Shown: positions 33,413 through 42,083 of the stretch, piece by piece
Numbering within the stretch: the first letter of the stretch is position 1
Layout of the letters: the number at the start of each line of letters is the position of its first letter
Origin: Clostridiales bacterium
GTDB taxonomy: Bacteria > Bacillota > Clostridia > Christensenellales > Pumilibacteraceae
Direction of reading: 5' to 3'
DNA length: 48,325 nucleotides
Assembly: GCA_031276725.1 (NCBI GenBank)
Contig: JAISMM010000091.1
Location: forward strand, 1 to 48,325
The notes under the pieces: model-generated
Database searches by the model: none
Seen by the model: the letters and a program-made list of their open reading frames with translations, nothing else
What the model was told of the DNA's origin: nothing
Position numbers and translations under genes: made by a program

Positions 33413-34495
33413 ATGTCTAAATTAAAGGTTGGCATTATCGGTTGCGGCGGCATTGCGAACGGAAAGCATTTGCCGGCGATAAAGGAGCTTAAAGACGTCG
33501 AGCCCGTCGCGTTTTGCGATATAATCGAGGAACGCGCCGTTAAGTCGAATAAGGAATTCGCCGACGGCAAGGGCAAGGCGTTTACGGACTACCGCAAGCT
33601 GTTGGAGGAAAAGCTCGACGCGGTTTACGTGTGTACGCCCAACTCCTCGCACTGCGAAATAACGGTCGCCGCCCTAAAAGCGGGCAAGAACGTTATGTGC
33701 GAAAAGCCTATGGCGATAAACTACGCCGAGGCGCAAAAAATGATAAAGGCGCGCGACGAGAGCGGCAAGCTGCTTACGATAGGGTATCAAAACCGCTACC
33801 GCAAGGACAGCCTGTACCTTAAACGCGAATGCGACGCGGGGGTTTTCGGCGAAATTTATTACGCCAAGGCGCACGCCGTGCGCAGGCGCGCCGTTCCCAC
33901 GTGGGGCGTGTTCTTAGACGAGCAAAAGCAGGGCGGCGGGCCGCTTATCGACATAGGCACGCACGCGCTCGACCTTACGCTGTTTATGATGAACAACTAC
34001 GATCCCCTCTATTGCGTGGGTACGACGTATCATAAGCTGAACGACCAAAAGGAGGCCGCGAACGCGTGGGGCGATTGGGACCCCTCCAAGTTCACCGTAG
34101 AGGATTCGGCTTTCGGCTTTGTGGTTATGAAAAACGGCGCGACGATAATTTTGGAGTCGAGCTGGGCGCTCAATACCGTAGACGTGGGCGAGGCGCAAAC
34201 GTCGATTTGCGGAACGAAAGCCGGGGCGCAAATGTGCAACGACGGCAAACTGATTATTAACGGCGTAAAAAACAATTTGCAGTACACCACGGAGCCGAAT
34301 TTGCAGTCGGGCGGCGTGGCGTTCTTTGACGGGCAGTCGCAGCGCGACCGCGACGTGGAGGCGCAGACGTTTATAGCGGCGGTGCGCGGCCAAAGAAAGC
34401 TGTATGTTACGGCCGAGCAGGCCGCCGCCGTTACGAGGATATTAGAGGGCATATACGAGTCGGCAAAGTCCGGCAAGCCCTACTACTTTAATTAG
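33413..34495 (+). CDS. Gfo/Idh/MocA-family oxidoreductase (first copy)
   Basis: 360 residues behind a clear AAAGGAAGG. N-terminal Rossmann domain with GIIGCGGIANGKHLPAI (residues 6-22), then VYVCTPNSSH and CEKPMAINYAEA, the EKP motif whose Lys is catalytic in this family; the C-terminal alpha/beta domain has GGGPLIDIGTHALDLTLFMM, in which the Asp and His of D-I-G-T-H complete the active site. It oxidises or reduces a sugar or inositol derivative with NAD(P). With the ThuA-like gene and AraC regulator nearby, a ThuB-like role (3-keto sugar formation) is plausible but inferred. It is not identical to the second copy downstream (about one quarter identity by eye). Confidence 0.9.
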   Translation: MSKLKVGIIGCGGIANGKHLPAIKELKDVEPVAFCDIIEERAVKSNKEFADGKGKAFTDYRKLLEEKLDAVYVCTPNSSHCEITVAALKAGKNVMCEKPMAINYAEAQKMIKARDESGKLLTIGYQNRYRKDSLYLKRECDAGVFGEIYYAKAHAVRRRAVPTWGVFLDEQKQGGGPLIDIGTHALDLTLFMMNNYDPLYCVGTTYHKLNDQKEAANAWGDWDPSKFTVEDSAFGFVVMKNGATIILESSWALNTVDVGEAQTSICGTKAGAQMCNDGKLIINGVKNNLQYTTEPNLQSGGVAFFDGQSQRDRDVEAQTFIAAVRGQRKLYVTAEQAAAVTRILEGIYESAKSGKPYYFN

Positions 34496-34502
34496 GACGC
34501 GC

Positions 34503-34536
34503 GGACTTTTGAACGCTCCGCCTATCCGGAGTTTTC
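34503..34536. repeat. AAAACTCCG-type palindromic repeat, copy R7 (short)
   Basis: Contains CTCCGCCTATCCGGAGTTTTCC, whose arms CTCCG/CGGAG form a hairpin, preceded by GGACTTTTGAACG. It sits between the two Gfo/Idh genes and may terminate the first transcript. Confidence 0.5.
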
Positions 34537-34546
34537 CGTTACCCGC

Positions 34547-34552
34547 TATAAT
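34547..34552 (+). promoter_or_regulatory. Possible -10 box of the second Gfo/Idh gene
   Basis: TATAAT 25 bases before the ATG, right after repeat R7. The -35 position (34524-34529) falls in the repeat and is not consensus. Confidence 0.35.
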
Positions 34553-34577
34553 CTAAAAACAACGAGAGGAAACAAAT

Positions 34578-35630
34578 ATGATGATCGCTAACGTCGCCAT
34601 AGTCGGTTACGGCGGAATGGGAAAAGGCCACGCCGACAGGCTGAGGAACAACCCCAAGTTCGAGCTTGCGGGCATATACGATACCGACCCCCGCAGACAG
34701 GCCGCGGGCGGCAGAGACGGCCTGCACATATTCGGGTTGCCGGGCCATATTTTGGATCGCGGCGCCCACGGCGTCATTATAGCCGTACCAAACGACTTCC
34801 ACCGCTTTTATGTGGAATATTTTTGCAAGGCCGACGTTTGCGTCTTGTGCGAAAAGCCCGTTATGATGAGCTCGAAGGAGCTTAAAACGGTTCTTAAAAA
34901 TATCGGCGACGACAAAAAAAGATTCTTTGCGGTCAATCAAAACCGCCGCTTCGACCCCGATTATTTGACGGTAAAAAAGATTATCGAAAATAATTCCTTG
35001 GGCGGCGTTTACAGAATAGAGTCGCGCGTTACGGGCGGCAACGGCATTCCCGGCGACTGGCGCAAGCTAAAAGCCAAGGGCGGCGGTATGATGCTCGATT
35101 GGGGCGTACACCTTATAGACCAGCTTGTTATGATGTTCCCCGGCAGCGTTATAAAGAGGATAGACTGCCGTTACAGCTATATCGCGGGGTGCGAGGTCGA
35201 GGACGGCTTTTTTGCCGATTTGTATTTTAATAACGGCGTCGAGGCGCGGGTCGTAGTCGACACGAACACGTTTATACCCGCTCCGCGCTGGCGCGTGTTC
35301 GGCTGCGACGGCACCGCCGAAATCTCCACGTGGGATCTTGACGGAAAAATCGTGCGGCCGTTCCCCTCCGACGGCGTCGAAAGACCCGCCATGACGGCCG
35401 GCAACGGGCTTACGCGCACTATGGCGTACAAGCACTCGGACGAGGTCGAAACGCTCCCCCTGCCCGCCGTGGAGCCCCTTGGCGACGCGATTTACGAAAA
35501 CTTTTACGAGATGATTATGAGGGACGTTCCCCCGCTCGTTAAGTCCGACGAGACTATGCGCGTACTCAAAATTATGGAGGCGGCAAAGCTGTCCGCCGAC
35601 GCCAAAAAACCCGTAACCGGCAGCTTTTAA
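34578..35630 (+). CDS. Gfo/Idh/MocA-family oxidoreductase (second copy)
   Basis: 350 residues starting with a double ATG behind GAGAGG. Rossmann motif VGYGGMGKGHADRL (about residues 8-21), IIAVPNDFH, CEKPVMMSS (EKP motif) and the C-terminal active-site stretch GGGMMLDWGVHLIDQLVMMF (D-W-G-V-H). Same fold and probable NAD(P)-dependent sugar chemistry as the gene before it; two paralogues in tandem often act on consecutive steps or on oxidised and epimerised forms. A very strong bidirectional terminator follows 14 bases after the stop. Family sure, substrate unknown. Confidence 0.9.
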   Translation: MMIANVAIVGYGGMGKGHADRLRNNPKFELAGIYDTDPRRQAAGGRDGLHIFGLPGHILDRGAHGVIIAVPNDFHRFYVEYFCKADVCVLCEKPVMMSSKELKTVLKNIGDDKKRFFAVNQNRRFDPDYLTVKKIIENNSLGGVYRIESRVTGGNGIPGDWRKLKAKGGGMMLDWGVHLIDQLVMMFPGSVIKRIDCRYSYIAGCEVEDGFFADLYFNNGVEARVVVDTNTFIPAPRWRVFGCDGTAEISTWDLDGKIVRPFPSDGVERPAMTAGNGLTRTMAYKHSDEVETLPLPAVEPLGDAIYENFYEMIMRDVPPLVKSDETMRVLKIMEAAKLSADAKKPVTGSF

Positions 35631-35644
35631 GCGGCCTCTTTACC

Positions 35645-35678
35645 AAAAAGTTCCCCTCTTTGCAGAGGGGAACTTTTT
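35645..35678. terminator. Strong bidirectional terminator
   Basis: AAAAAGTTCCCCTCT (35645-35659) pairs perfectly over 15 bp with AGAGGGGAACTTTTT (35664-35678) around TTGC, with runs of A and T outside. It serves the Gfo/Idh gene and, from the other side, the convergent ferritin-like gene. Confidence 0.9.
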
Positions 35679-35721
35679 TTGCGTTTTTTGCGGCGATTCG
35701 ACCGCGCCGCCGCCCTGATTT

Positions 35722-36993
35722 TCAGCGGTCGGCTTTGGGACAGGCGCGGCCGACGTCGACGTTGTCCTTTTTGCGGTTGGAAAGCGCCTTGACGGGGTGG
35801 GGACGCTCCTCGAAACGGTAATCGATTCCCGCCTCGGCGATATATTTGTCGATTACGCCGTGGCTGGCGACGTCCGAGGGGGCGCGGTTGACGGCGTCGT
35901 TATACTTAAAAAATTCGTAGCCGTCGGGTAGGCGCGCGACCTTTGTATACTCCTCTAAAACGGCGGTGTTTTGCACGGTAGCGCCCAAAACTCCGCGAAC
36001 GTACGCCTTGTTGGCCTCCTGCATATCGGTAAACGCGAGCAATTTGGGGAATTCGGCGTTTGGAATCACCTGTTGCCATTCCTTTTTTTCGTACTTTTTA
36101 AGAAGCTCCGCCGCCTTATGAAGGTGCGAAAGCTCGATATCGAAGTGAGCCTCCCAAATCTTTTTGACGTGCGGATTAACCTCGTCGTTGAGCATAGAAT
36201 AGTAAAGGTAGCATTCGGTGTACTCGTGCATCAAAAGATTTTCGAGCCACGTCATAGCGGGGTCTAAAAGAGAGCCGTAATGCGTAACGTGCTGTTCCTC
36301 GATCATAGCGATTTCTAAATACAGCTTGCGCCCGAGGTCGGAAACGTACGTCGCGCCCACGTTCATATAGTAGTTCATAGTTTGCTGTTCCGCCGCCGTT
36401 ATAATGTTCGTACACAGCTTTGTCGCGAGCGACGCGGACGCGTCGGAGGGTCTTTTTACGTCGTCGAACGGATAGCGATGCTCGGCTATGGTGGGGCGGC
36501 CCGGCATAATTTCGGTGTAGCGGCCCACAAGCTGTTCGGCGTAGACGCCGTACTCCATCTCTAACAAATCGGCGTAGCGGTAAAGGTGGTCGAAGTCCTC
36601 TAACAGCGCGAAGTCCAACGCCGCCTTGACGTAAGCGTCGGGCTCGTTCTGCGCCAAAACCGCCGTTAAATCCACGGCGAGTTGTTCGTACCCTATCGTC
36701 GTCTCCAAAATATTTTCGTCGGCGGGCTTTAAGAACGCCAGCCGCTTTTGCTGCTGCTGCTCGACGCGGCGCAATAAAGCAAGCTCGCGGCGCAGGTCGT
36801 TATCGGCGCAGCAGCGGTGAAAACGGTGGCCGAACCATACCTGTTCGTACTCCGCGCCCGTGCAAAGGATTATGCGGATCTTGGTGTAGGGGTCGGTTTC
36901 GCGCTTGTCGTAGGGCTTAACGAAAATCTTTTTCCAATCGTTGATGCCTTTGTCGACCGAACCCGATTTAAGCTCGAAGGGGTTAATGCTCAT
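35722..36993 (-). CDS. Ferritin-like (di-iron four-helix) domain protein
   Basis: 423 residues, soluble. Helices carry repeated E/H motifs typical of ferritin-like di-iron proteins: LLEDFDHLYRYADLLE (about 128-143), AAEQQTMNYYM, AMIEEQHVTHYGSLL (ExxH, about 229-243), LLMHEYTECYLYYSML and AHFDIELSHLHKAAELL (ExxH). Two glutamate plus two ExxH sets could hold one or two iron pairs. The family is not one I can name; the arrangement suggests a tandem ferritin-like domain or an oxygen/peroxide-handling protein. A polyglutamine-like EQQQQKR lies near residue 80. It is transcribed alone, with GGAG 9 bases before the ATG and a possible promoter at 37010-37038. Fold call moderate, function unknown. Confidence 0.62.
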   Translation of the reverse strand: MSINPFELKSGSVDKGINDWKKIFVKPYDKRETDPYTKIRIILCTGAEYEQVWFGHRFHRCCADNDLRRELALLRRVEQQQQKRLAFLKPADENILETTIGYEQLAVDLTAVLAQNEPDAYVKAALDFALLEDFDHLYRYADLLEMEYGVYAEQLVGRYTEIMPGRPTIAEHRYPFDDVKRPSDASASLATKLCTNIITAAEQQTMNYYMNVGATYVSDLGRKLYLEIAMIEEQHVTHYGSLLDPAMTWLENLLMHEYTECYLYYSMLNDEVNPHVKKIWEAHFDIELSHLHKAAELLKKYEKKEWQQVIPNAEFPKLLAFTDMQEANKAYVRGVLGATVQNTAVLEEYTKVARLPDGYEFFKYNDAVNRAPSDVASHGVIDKYIAEAGIDYRFEERPHPVKALSNRKKDNVDVGRACPKADR

Positions 36994-37009
36994 TGCGTTA
37001 CGCTCCGTA

Positions 37010-37038
37010 ATAATTTGATATTACAATTTTTGCCGCAA
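37010..37038 (-). promoter_or_regulatory. Possible promoter of the ferritin-like gene
   Basis: Minus strand: TTGCGG (37038-37033), 17 bp, AATTAT (37015-37010). The spacing fits the window pattern but the -10 is imperfect. Confidence 0.35.
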
Positions 37039-37138
37039 TCACGACAAAACATACCCGCCCGCGCCCGAATTTTTTCGACGATTGCGGTATCGGTTTTGCG
37101 AACCCGGATTTTATTTCGGCGCTTGCGTCGAGTTTTCC

Positions 37139-37167
37139 TTGCATATTATCCGGTTATGTGGTATACT
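37139..37167 (+). promoter_or_regulatory. Promoter of purF
   Basis: TTGCAT (37139-37144), 17 bp, TATACT (37162-37167), giving a leader of about 38 bases. I recognised no purine riboswitch in it. Confidence 0.6.
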
Positions 37168-37211
37168 TATCCGGTAGTCTTACTCAACATATTATTTGCG
37201 AGGTGGCGCGT

Positions 37212-38585
37212 ATGAAATTCGAGAGTCCCGAAAAATTGCACGAGGAGTGCGGCGTTTTGGGGTTTTATAACAACGACGGGTTCGACACGGCGCGTATGCT
37301 GTATTACGGTATGTTCGCGCTTCAACACCGGGGGCAGGAAAGCTGCGGAATCGTTACGAACGACGACGGCAAGCTGTATCACCGTAAGGAAAAGGGGCTT
37401 GTGGGCGAGGTCTTTGACGGGGCGGCTCTTAACGGGCTTAAAGGCGCGATAGGCGTGGCGCACGTCCGTTACGCTACGGAAGGCGATTTAAGAGAGAACG
37501 CCCAGCCGATCGTGTCGCGCTACTGCAAGGGCAGCATAACGCTCGCCCATAACGGCAACATAATAAACGCCGGAGCGCTCCGCGAGGAGCTTGAAACGCG
37601 CGGCGCGATATTCCAATCCACGAACGACACCGAGGTGATTATGCACCTTATCGCGATAGCCCGCACGCGCACCCATTCGGTCGAGGACGCCGTCGCCGAG
37701 GTTATGCCGCAGATAGAGGGCGCGTATTCTATGGTGCTTATGTCGCCGCGCAAGCTTTTAGGAATACGCGACCCCAAGGGTTTTAGGCCGCTTTGCATAG
37801 GCAAGATTAAGAACAGCTATATATTCGCGTCCGAAAGCGCGGCGCTCGACACTATGCGCGCCGAGTTCGTCCGCGACGTAGAGCCCGGCGAGGTCGTTCT
37901 TATCGACGAAAACGGCATAACGAGTTTCAAAAAATTCTGCGGCAAAAAGCCGTCGCTGTGCCTGTTCGAGTACATATACTTCGCGCGGCCCGACAGCGTT
38001 ATCGACGGCGTGAGCGTTTATAGAACGCGCGTCGAAACGGGCAGAATTCTGGCGAGAACCTACCCCGCCGACGCCGACGTGGTTATAGGCGTTCCCGATT
38101 CGGGGCTTCACTTTGCCCAAGGGTTCGCCGCCGAAAGCGGAATCCCCTACGGCGACGGGCTTGTGCGCAACCGTTACAGCGGCCGCACGCTCATTAAGCA
38201 GACACAAAGGGAGCGCGAGCTCGCCGTAAACATAAAGCTGAACGCCTTGCGTGCGAGCGTAGAGGGCCGCCGCATAGTTATGGTGGACGATTCGATTGTG
38301 CGCGGCACGACTATGGCGAATTTGATACGTCTGCTAAAAGAGAACGGCGCGAGGGAGGTTCATATACGTTTAGGCTCGCCGCCGTTCCTTTGGCCCTGCT
38401 ACTTCGGCACCGACATACCGTCCAAAAAAGACCTTATCGCCGTAAAATACCCCGTCGACGAAATCCGCAAAAAGGTCGGCGCGGACTCGCTGCACTATAT
38501 GCGGCTCGAAGACCTGCAAAAAATCGGCGTCCGCTCCGACTTCGGCTACTGCGACGCCTGCTTTTCTGGCAACTATCCCGGCTAA
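37212..38585 (+). CDS. purF: Amidophosphoribosyltransferase
   Basis: 457 residues from the ATG at 37212, preceded by GAGGTGG; the longer frame from 37158 starts inside the promoter. First committed step of purine synthesis: PRPP plus glutamine to phosphoribosylamine. A short propeptide precedes the nucleophile cysteine (EECGVLGFY, C13), then YGMFALQHRGQES, GVAHVRYAT and AHNGNIIN form the Ntn glutaminase; VIGVPDSG and the PRPP loop VMVDDSIVRGTT form the transferase. Cysteines in WPCYFGTD and YCDAC near the C-terminus match the ligands of the Bacillus-type 4Fe-4S cluster. No other purine gene adjoins it, so it is an orphan of the pathway here. Assignment secure. Confidence 0.95.
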   Translation: MKFESPEKLHEECGVLGFYNNDGFDTARMLYYGMFALQHRGQESCGIVTNDDGKLYHRKEKGLVGEVFDGAALNGLKGAIGVAHVRYATEGDLRENAQPIVSRYCKGSITLAHNGNIINAGALREELETRGAIFQSTNDTEVIMHLIAIARTRTHSVEDAVAEVMPQIEGAYSMVLMSPRKLLGIRDPKGFRPLCIGKIKNSYIFASESAALDTMRAEFVRDVEPGEVVLIDENGITSFKKFCGKKPSLCLFEYIYFARPDSVIDGVSVYRTRVETGRILARTYPADADVVIGVPDSGLHFAQGFAAESGIPYGDGLVRNRYSGRTLIKQTQRERELAVNIKLNALRASVEGRRIVMVDDSIVRGTTMANLIRLLKENGAREVHIRLGSPPFLWPCYFGTDIPSKKDLIAVKYPVDEIRKKVGADSLHYMRLEDLQKIGVRSDFGYCDACFSGNYPG

Positions 38586-38671
38586 AAACCCCGGGCAAGC
38601 CCGAATTAGCCGAATAAAACCCGTAATAAGCCGCATAATTTTTATGTTTTTCGTTTTTTTGGTAAATCTTA

Positions 38672-38700
38672 TTGACGAAAACGGTTTTACATAGTATAAT
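38672..38700 (+). promoter_or_regulatory. Promoter of the small lipoprotein gene
   Basis: TTGACG (38672-38677), 17 bp, TATAAT (38695-38700), about 33 bases before the ATG. Confidence 0.75.
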
Positions 38701-38733
38701 TATATTATCAAATTTTACGGAGGAAAACAAACA

Positions 38734-39117
38734 ATGAAAAAGTTCACCAAAATCGGAGCGGTAATTCTTACCGCGCTCTTCTGTTTCGGCGCGTTGGCGG
38801 CTTGCGTGGGTAAGCCCGACAGCACGAAAGAGAAGCTTGAAAAGAAAGACTACGTAGTAGTCAAGCTGCCCGCGCTGGGAATCGGCGGCGTCGAAACGGT
38901 GCTGCTGGCGACCAAAGACGAGGAAAGCGTAACAATCTTTTACTACAAAGAAACCAAGGACGCGAAAGAGTTCATTAAGGACAAGGATAAGGCCATCGAA
39001 AAAGCCAAGTCGAGCGGTTTGAAAGCCGACGGCGACAAGATTAAGGTTAAGCGGTCGGGTAAGGCGATACTTATAGGAACCTCGAAGGCGATTAAGGCGG
39101 CGGGCAAAATATTATAG
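38734..39117 (+). CDS. Small lipoprotein
   Basis: 127 residues behind GGAGG. MKKFTKIGAVILTALFCFGALAAC is a lipoprotein signal (lipobox LAAC, Cys near residue 24). The mature part is very Lys/Asp/Glu rich, with a DEESVTIFYYKETKDAKEFIKDK segment and a basic C-terminus (KVKRSGKAILIGTSKAIKAAGKIL). I do not recognise a family. It is followed after 37 bases by the large membrane-anchored protein and is probably co-transcribed with it, which suggests they act together at the cell surface. Function unknown. Confidence 0.75.
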   Translation: MKKFTKIGAVILTALFCFGALAACVGKPDSTKEKLEKKDYVVVKLPALGIGGVETVLLATKDEESVTIFYYKETKDAKEFIKDKDKAIEKAKSSGLKADGDKIKVKRSGKAILIGTSKAIKAAGKIL

Positions 39118-39154
39118 CCCGCCCGCCCGTTTTCGCCTGCCCGGCGGAAGGTAA

Positions 39155-41455
39155 ATGAGAGAGCTGAAAAAAGAAACTAAACTGATTATCGGGATCGGGC
39201 TGACCGTAGTCTTGCTCGCCGTAATCGCGGTTATCGTTATTCTCGCGGTGGCCGCGTCAAGAAAGGGAACGCAATTGCTTTCCCTTTCTTATTCGTGGGT
39301 CGAAACGAACAAAGACGGCAGGGTCGATATTTACGACGGCCGTTTTGTGGCGCAGATCGACGGCGCGTACGCGCTTGTAAACGACAACAGGGTGATTTCT
39401 AAAAAATACGGCTCCCTAATTTTGGCGGACGGGGATAAATTAATCTACCGCTTTTTGACCGACGGCGGCGAGGGCGGCTACATAGACCGCGACGGCAACG
39501 AGACCGAAAGGGTCGCCGTCAACGGCGACTTGATTTTTGATACGGACGGCTATACCGATTTTTCGTTTACGTACGCGCGGCAAAACGGCAGGGCGCAGGC
39601 GCGGCTCGGCGACAAAAAGTCGGCCGGGTACGACGTCGTTTTTAGAAATTCCGAGGTTAAGCCGTTCGGCGAGATTGACCAGACCGACCTAACCGACGTT
39701 ATTCCGCGGTTCTCCGGCGGTACGCCGGCGGGCGTGTTTTTTGCAAGGAACGGAACCGGGGACGCCGCGACGTATTATGTTAGCTCGTTGTCGGGCGCAA
39801 ACGAAAGAGTTTTGGAGCTTGCAAAATCGAATTCGGTAAAGCCGATAGAAAAATTGACGGCGGAATTTATAACGTTAAACGACGGGCAAAATAATTTTAC
39901 CACGTACTTGCTCCCCTCGCTTGAACAAGTTGCCGAATTGAACGGCGTAGACCCCGATAAAATTTACTCGAAAAACGGACTTATCGCGGCGGACAAGGGC
40001 GGCGAAGTGCTGTTTGTAACGGGCGGCGGCGCAAAAACGGCGGCGGGTAAAAACGGCGCGGACGCGATTACGGAATTTAAGGCGGCGGCGCAAAACCGCG
40101 CTTTGCTCGCTTATTCGGGTTCGGGCTACGGCTATTTTGACGGAAGCGTTTTAAGCCGCATTGCCGACGTTGGCGCTCTGCGAACGACCGACGGGGAGCT
40201 TTTTAGACTCGGCGATAAAATTCTTAACGCCGAACTAAAAAACGTTTTGCCGGACGTCGCGGCGGCGGAGCTTGAATATATCGCCGACGACAAACGCGAA
40301 TACTACATTGTAAAGCCTTCGGGCGGCGGCGAGCTTTCCTCGCTTTACGTCTACGACGGCTCGACGCTCATAAAAAAGCTTGACGGCGTTAGTCATACCT
40401 ACGGCGATAAAGACTTTTTTATAGGCGAATACGGGTACAAAAACGGCGGCGCGCGGCGCGAATACGGGCTTTATTTTATAAGCGGCGGCAAAATCTACGA
40501 CGCGGAATTAAACGTAATCGGCGAGGGCGACAGTCTTCCCGCCCCCGGAGTTTTATATAAGGACGGGATTTATTCCGATTTGTCGGGCAAGCGGACAATC
40601 GGCGGCGTTACCGTTACGTACCCCGTTTACGCGCACGCCGACCTTATGTACGAAAGGGACGCGGGCGGCGCGTTTGTAAGCTTTGTAAAACCCGATACGG
40701 AAAACAAGTATACCAAAACGAGCGGCGTTATTTTTCAAAAGGCCGACGGCGTTTATTCGTTCGACGAAAGACTGGTCGCAAGCTCCGCTATGGCGGAGGG
40801 CGAAAAGGTCGAATTCGCGTATTTAACCGACCAAGGCGCTTTGGTCGTTGTAACGGACAGGGCTATGTATTGCGGCGACGACTCCGTCGCGACGCAAAAT
40901 TACGAGGCGGCGTATCCGTTCGGGTCGGGGCTTTACGCCTGCGCGACAAAGAGCCGCATAGACGTTTTTAGGGCGGCAAAGCGCGGCTTTGAAAAAACGG
41001 CGTCTTACTCGGCGTCGGCCGTTACGATAACGGCGGTTTCAAAAAGCAACGTCGTATTCGCCGACGGCGGCGGCCGCGCTAGTCTTATAGACGCGGGCGG
41101 CAAAATAGCCGTTTCGCCCCGCTACGACGGTATTCTTTTGTACGGCGAATACGCGGTACTCAGACTTAAAAATCTTTGCGCCGTGGCGAGCCTTAAAGGC
41201 AGACCCGTTACGGATTTTAAGTACGTCTTCGAATCGGTCGTGCCGCTCGGCGGCTTCGCGATGGGAATAACGACCGGCGGCGGAACCGAGCTTATAAACT
41301 CTAAGGGCAGCTCCGTCGCCAAGAACGTGGCGTACGGGCGCTTAGAGTCGAACAACTACATAAAGCGCGGCGGCGTTTGGGCGCGCGACCCGAACGTAAG
41401 GTATTACTTTATAGCGGCGGACGGCGTTTACCGTATGATTAAGGAAGTAAACTAG
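39155..41455 (+). CDS. Large membrane-anchored extracellular protein, WG-repeat-like
   Basis: 766 residues behind GGAAGGT. One N-terminal membrane helix (about 8-32, LIIGIGLTVVLLAVIAVIVI) anchors an extracellular body made of short beta-strand units. Near the C-terminus ASLIDAGGKIAVSPRYDGI, GEYAVLRLKNLCAVASLKG and TELINSKGSSVAKNVAYGRL resemble WG/beta-propeller repeats, in which a strand pair of the form LIDxxGKxV is followed by aromatic residues; earlier parts (GGYIDRDGNET, YGYFDGSVL) are similar. No enzyme motif is seen. Likely operon partner of the small lipoprotein. A surface-binding or sensing role is inferred only. Confidence 0.65.
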   Translation: MRELKKETKLIIGIGLTVVLLAVIAVIVILAVAASRKGTQLLSLSYSWVETNKDGRVDIYDGRFVAQIDGAYALVNDNRVISKKYGSLILADGDKLIYRFLTDGGEGGYIDRDGNETERVAVNGDLIFDTDGYTDFSFTYARQNGRAQARLGDKKSAGYDVVFRNSEVKPFGEIDQTDLTDVIPRFSGGTPAGVFFARNGTGDAATYYVSSLSGANERVLELAKSNSVKPIEKLTAEFITLNDGQNNFTTYLLPSLEQVAELNGVDPDKIYSKNGLIAADKGGEVLFVTGGGAKTAAGKNGADAITEFKAAAQNRALLAYSGSGYGYFDGSVLSRIADVGALRTTDGELFRLGDKILNAELKNVLPDVAAAELEYIADDKREYYIVKPSGGGELSSLYVYDGSTLIKKLDGVSHTYGDKDFFIGEYGYKNGGARREYGLYFISGGKIYDAELNVIGEGDSLPAPGVLYKDGIYSDLSGKRTIGGVTVTYPVYAHADLMYERDAGGAFVSFVKPDTENKYTKTSGVIFQKADGVYSFDERLVASSAMAEGEKVEFAYLTDQGALVVVTDRAMYCGDDSVATQNYEAAYPFGSGLYACATKSRIDVFRAAKRGFEKTASYSASAVTITAVSKSNVVFADGGGRASLIDAGGKIAVSPRYDGILLYGEYAVLRLKNLCAVASLKGRPVTDFKYVFESVVPLGGFAMGITTGGGTELINSKGSSVAKNVAYGRLESNNYIKRGGVWARDPNVRYYFIAADGVYRMIKEVN

Positions 41456-41486
41456 CGGCGCGCGCGGATCGTGAAAGGAGGCAACT

Positions 41487-42083
41487 ATGGAAAAAGTTAA
41501 TAAGAACGGGCAGACTCTTGAAGAGTTTTTGGAGTCGTACGACCCGACTGTCTACCGAAAGCCGTTCATAACGGTCGACAACATCGTGTTTTCGATGGCG
41601 GACGACAAGCCCGTGGTACTGCTTATCAAGCGCGGCAACCACCCCTGCATCGGCGAGTGGGCGTTCCCCGGCGGCTACGTCAACGAAAACGAATCCTGCG
41701 AGGCGGCGGCGGCGCGCGAGCTTAAAGAGGAGACGGGGCTCGAGCTTAACGAGCCCGAACAGCTTGTAACCGTTTCGACTCCCCACCGCGACATACGCGG
41801 CTGGACGGTTTCAAACTGCTTTTTTACCGTAATCGAAAGCCCCGAGCCGGTCGCGGGCAAGGACGACGCCGACGACGCGGACTGGTTTACCATAGATTAC
41901 GCGGCTAAGGACGACCTTTACGAGCTTATATTAAAGAGCGGCGGCAAGTTTTTGCGCGCCAAAATGAATATAGTGCGCACACGCGTCGGCACGATAGACC
42001 TTAACCGCTCCGAAATTACCGATTGCGACGGTATAGCCTTCGACCACGCCAAATTGATTCTTTATGCCATCGAAAAACTGTAA
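41487..42083 (+). CDS. NUDIX hydrolase
   Basis: 198 residues behind AAAGGAGG, a very strong ribosome site. The Nudix box is complete: [20 protein letters not shown], then ETGLEL, which gives G-x5-E-x7-R-E-L-x2-E-x-G-L. The domain lies at about residues 30-165, with FAFPGGYV and a long N-terminal [13 protein letters not shown] strand. Family members hydrolyse nucleoside diphosphates linked to another moiety; some with this N-terminus act on ADP-ribose or are linked to NAD/sugar regulation (NrtR-like). No winged-helix is clearly seen here, so a plain hydrolase is more likely. It overlaps the asparaginase start by 20 bases. Confidence 0.85.
   Translation: MEKVNKNGQTLEEFLESYDPTVYRKPFITVDNIVFSMADDKPVVLLIKRGNHPCIGEWAFPGGYVNENESCEAAAARELKEETGLELNEPEQLVTVSTPHRDIRGWTVSNCFFTVIESPEPVAGKDDADDADWFTIDYAAKDDLYELILKSGGKFLRAKMNIVRTRVGTIDLNRSEITDCDGIAFDHAKLILYAIEKL

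Noticed and set aside
37168-37211. Purine riboswitch before purF
   Set aside because: The leader is only about 40 bases, too short for the aptamer.
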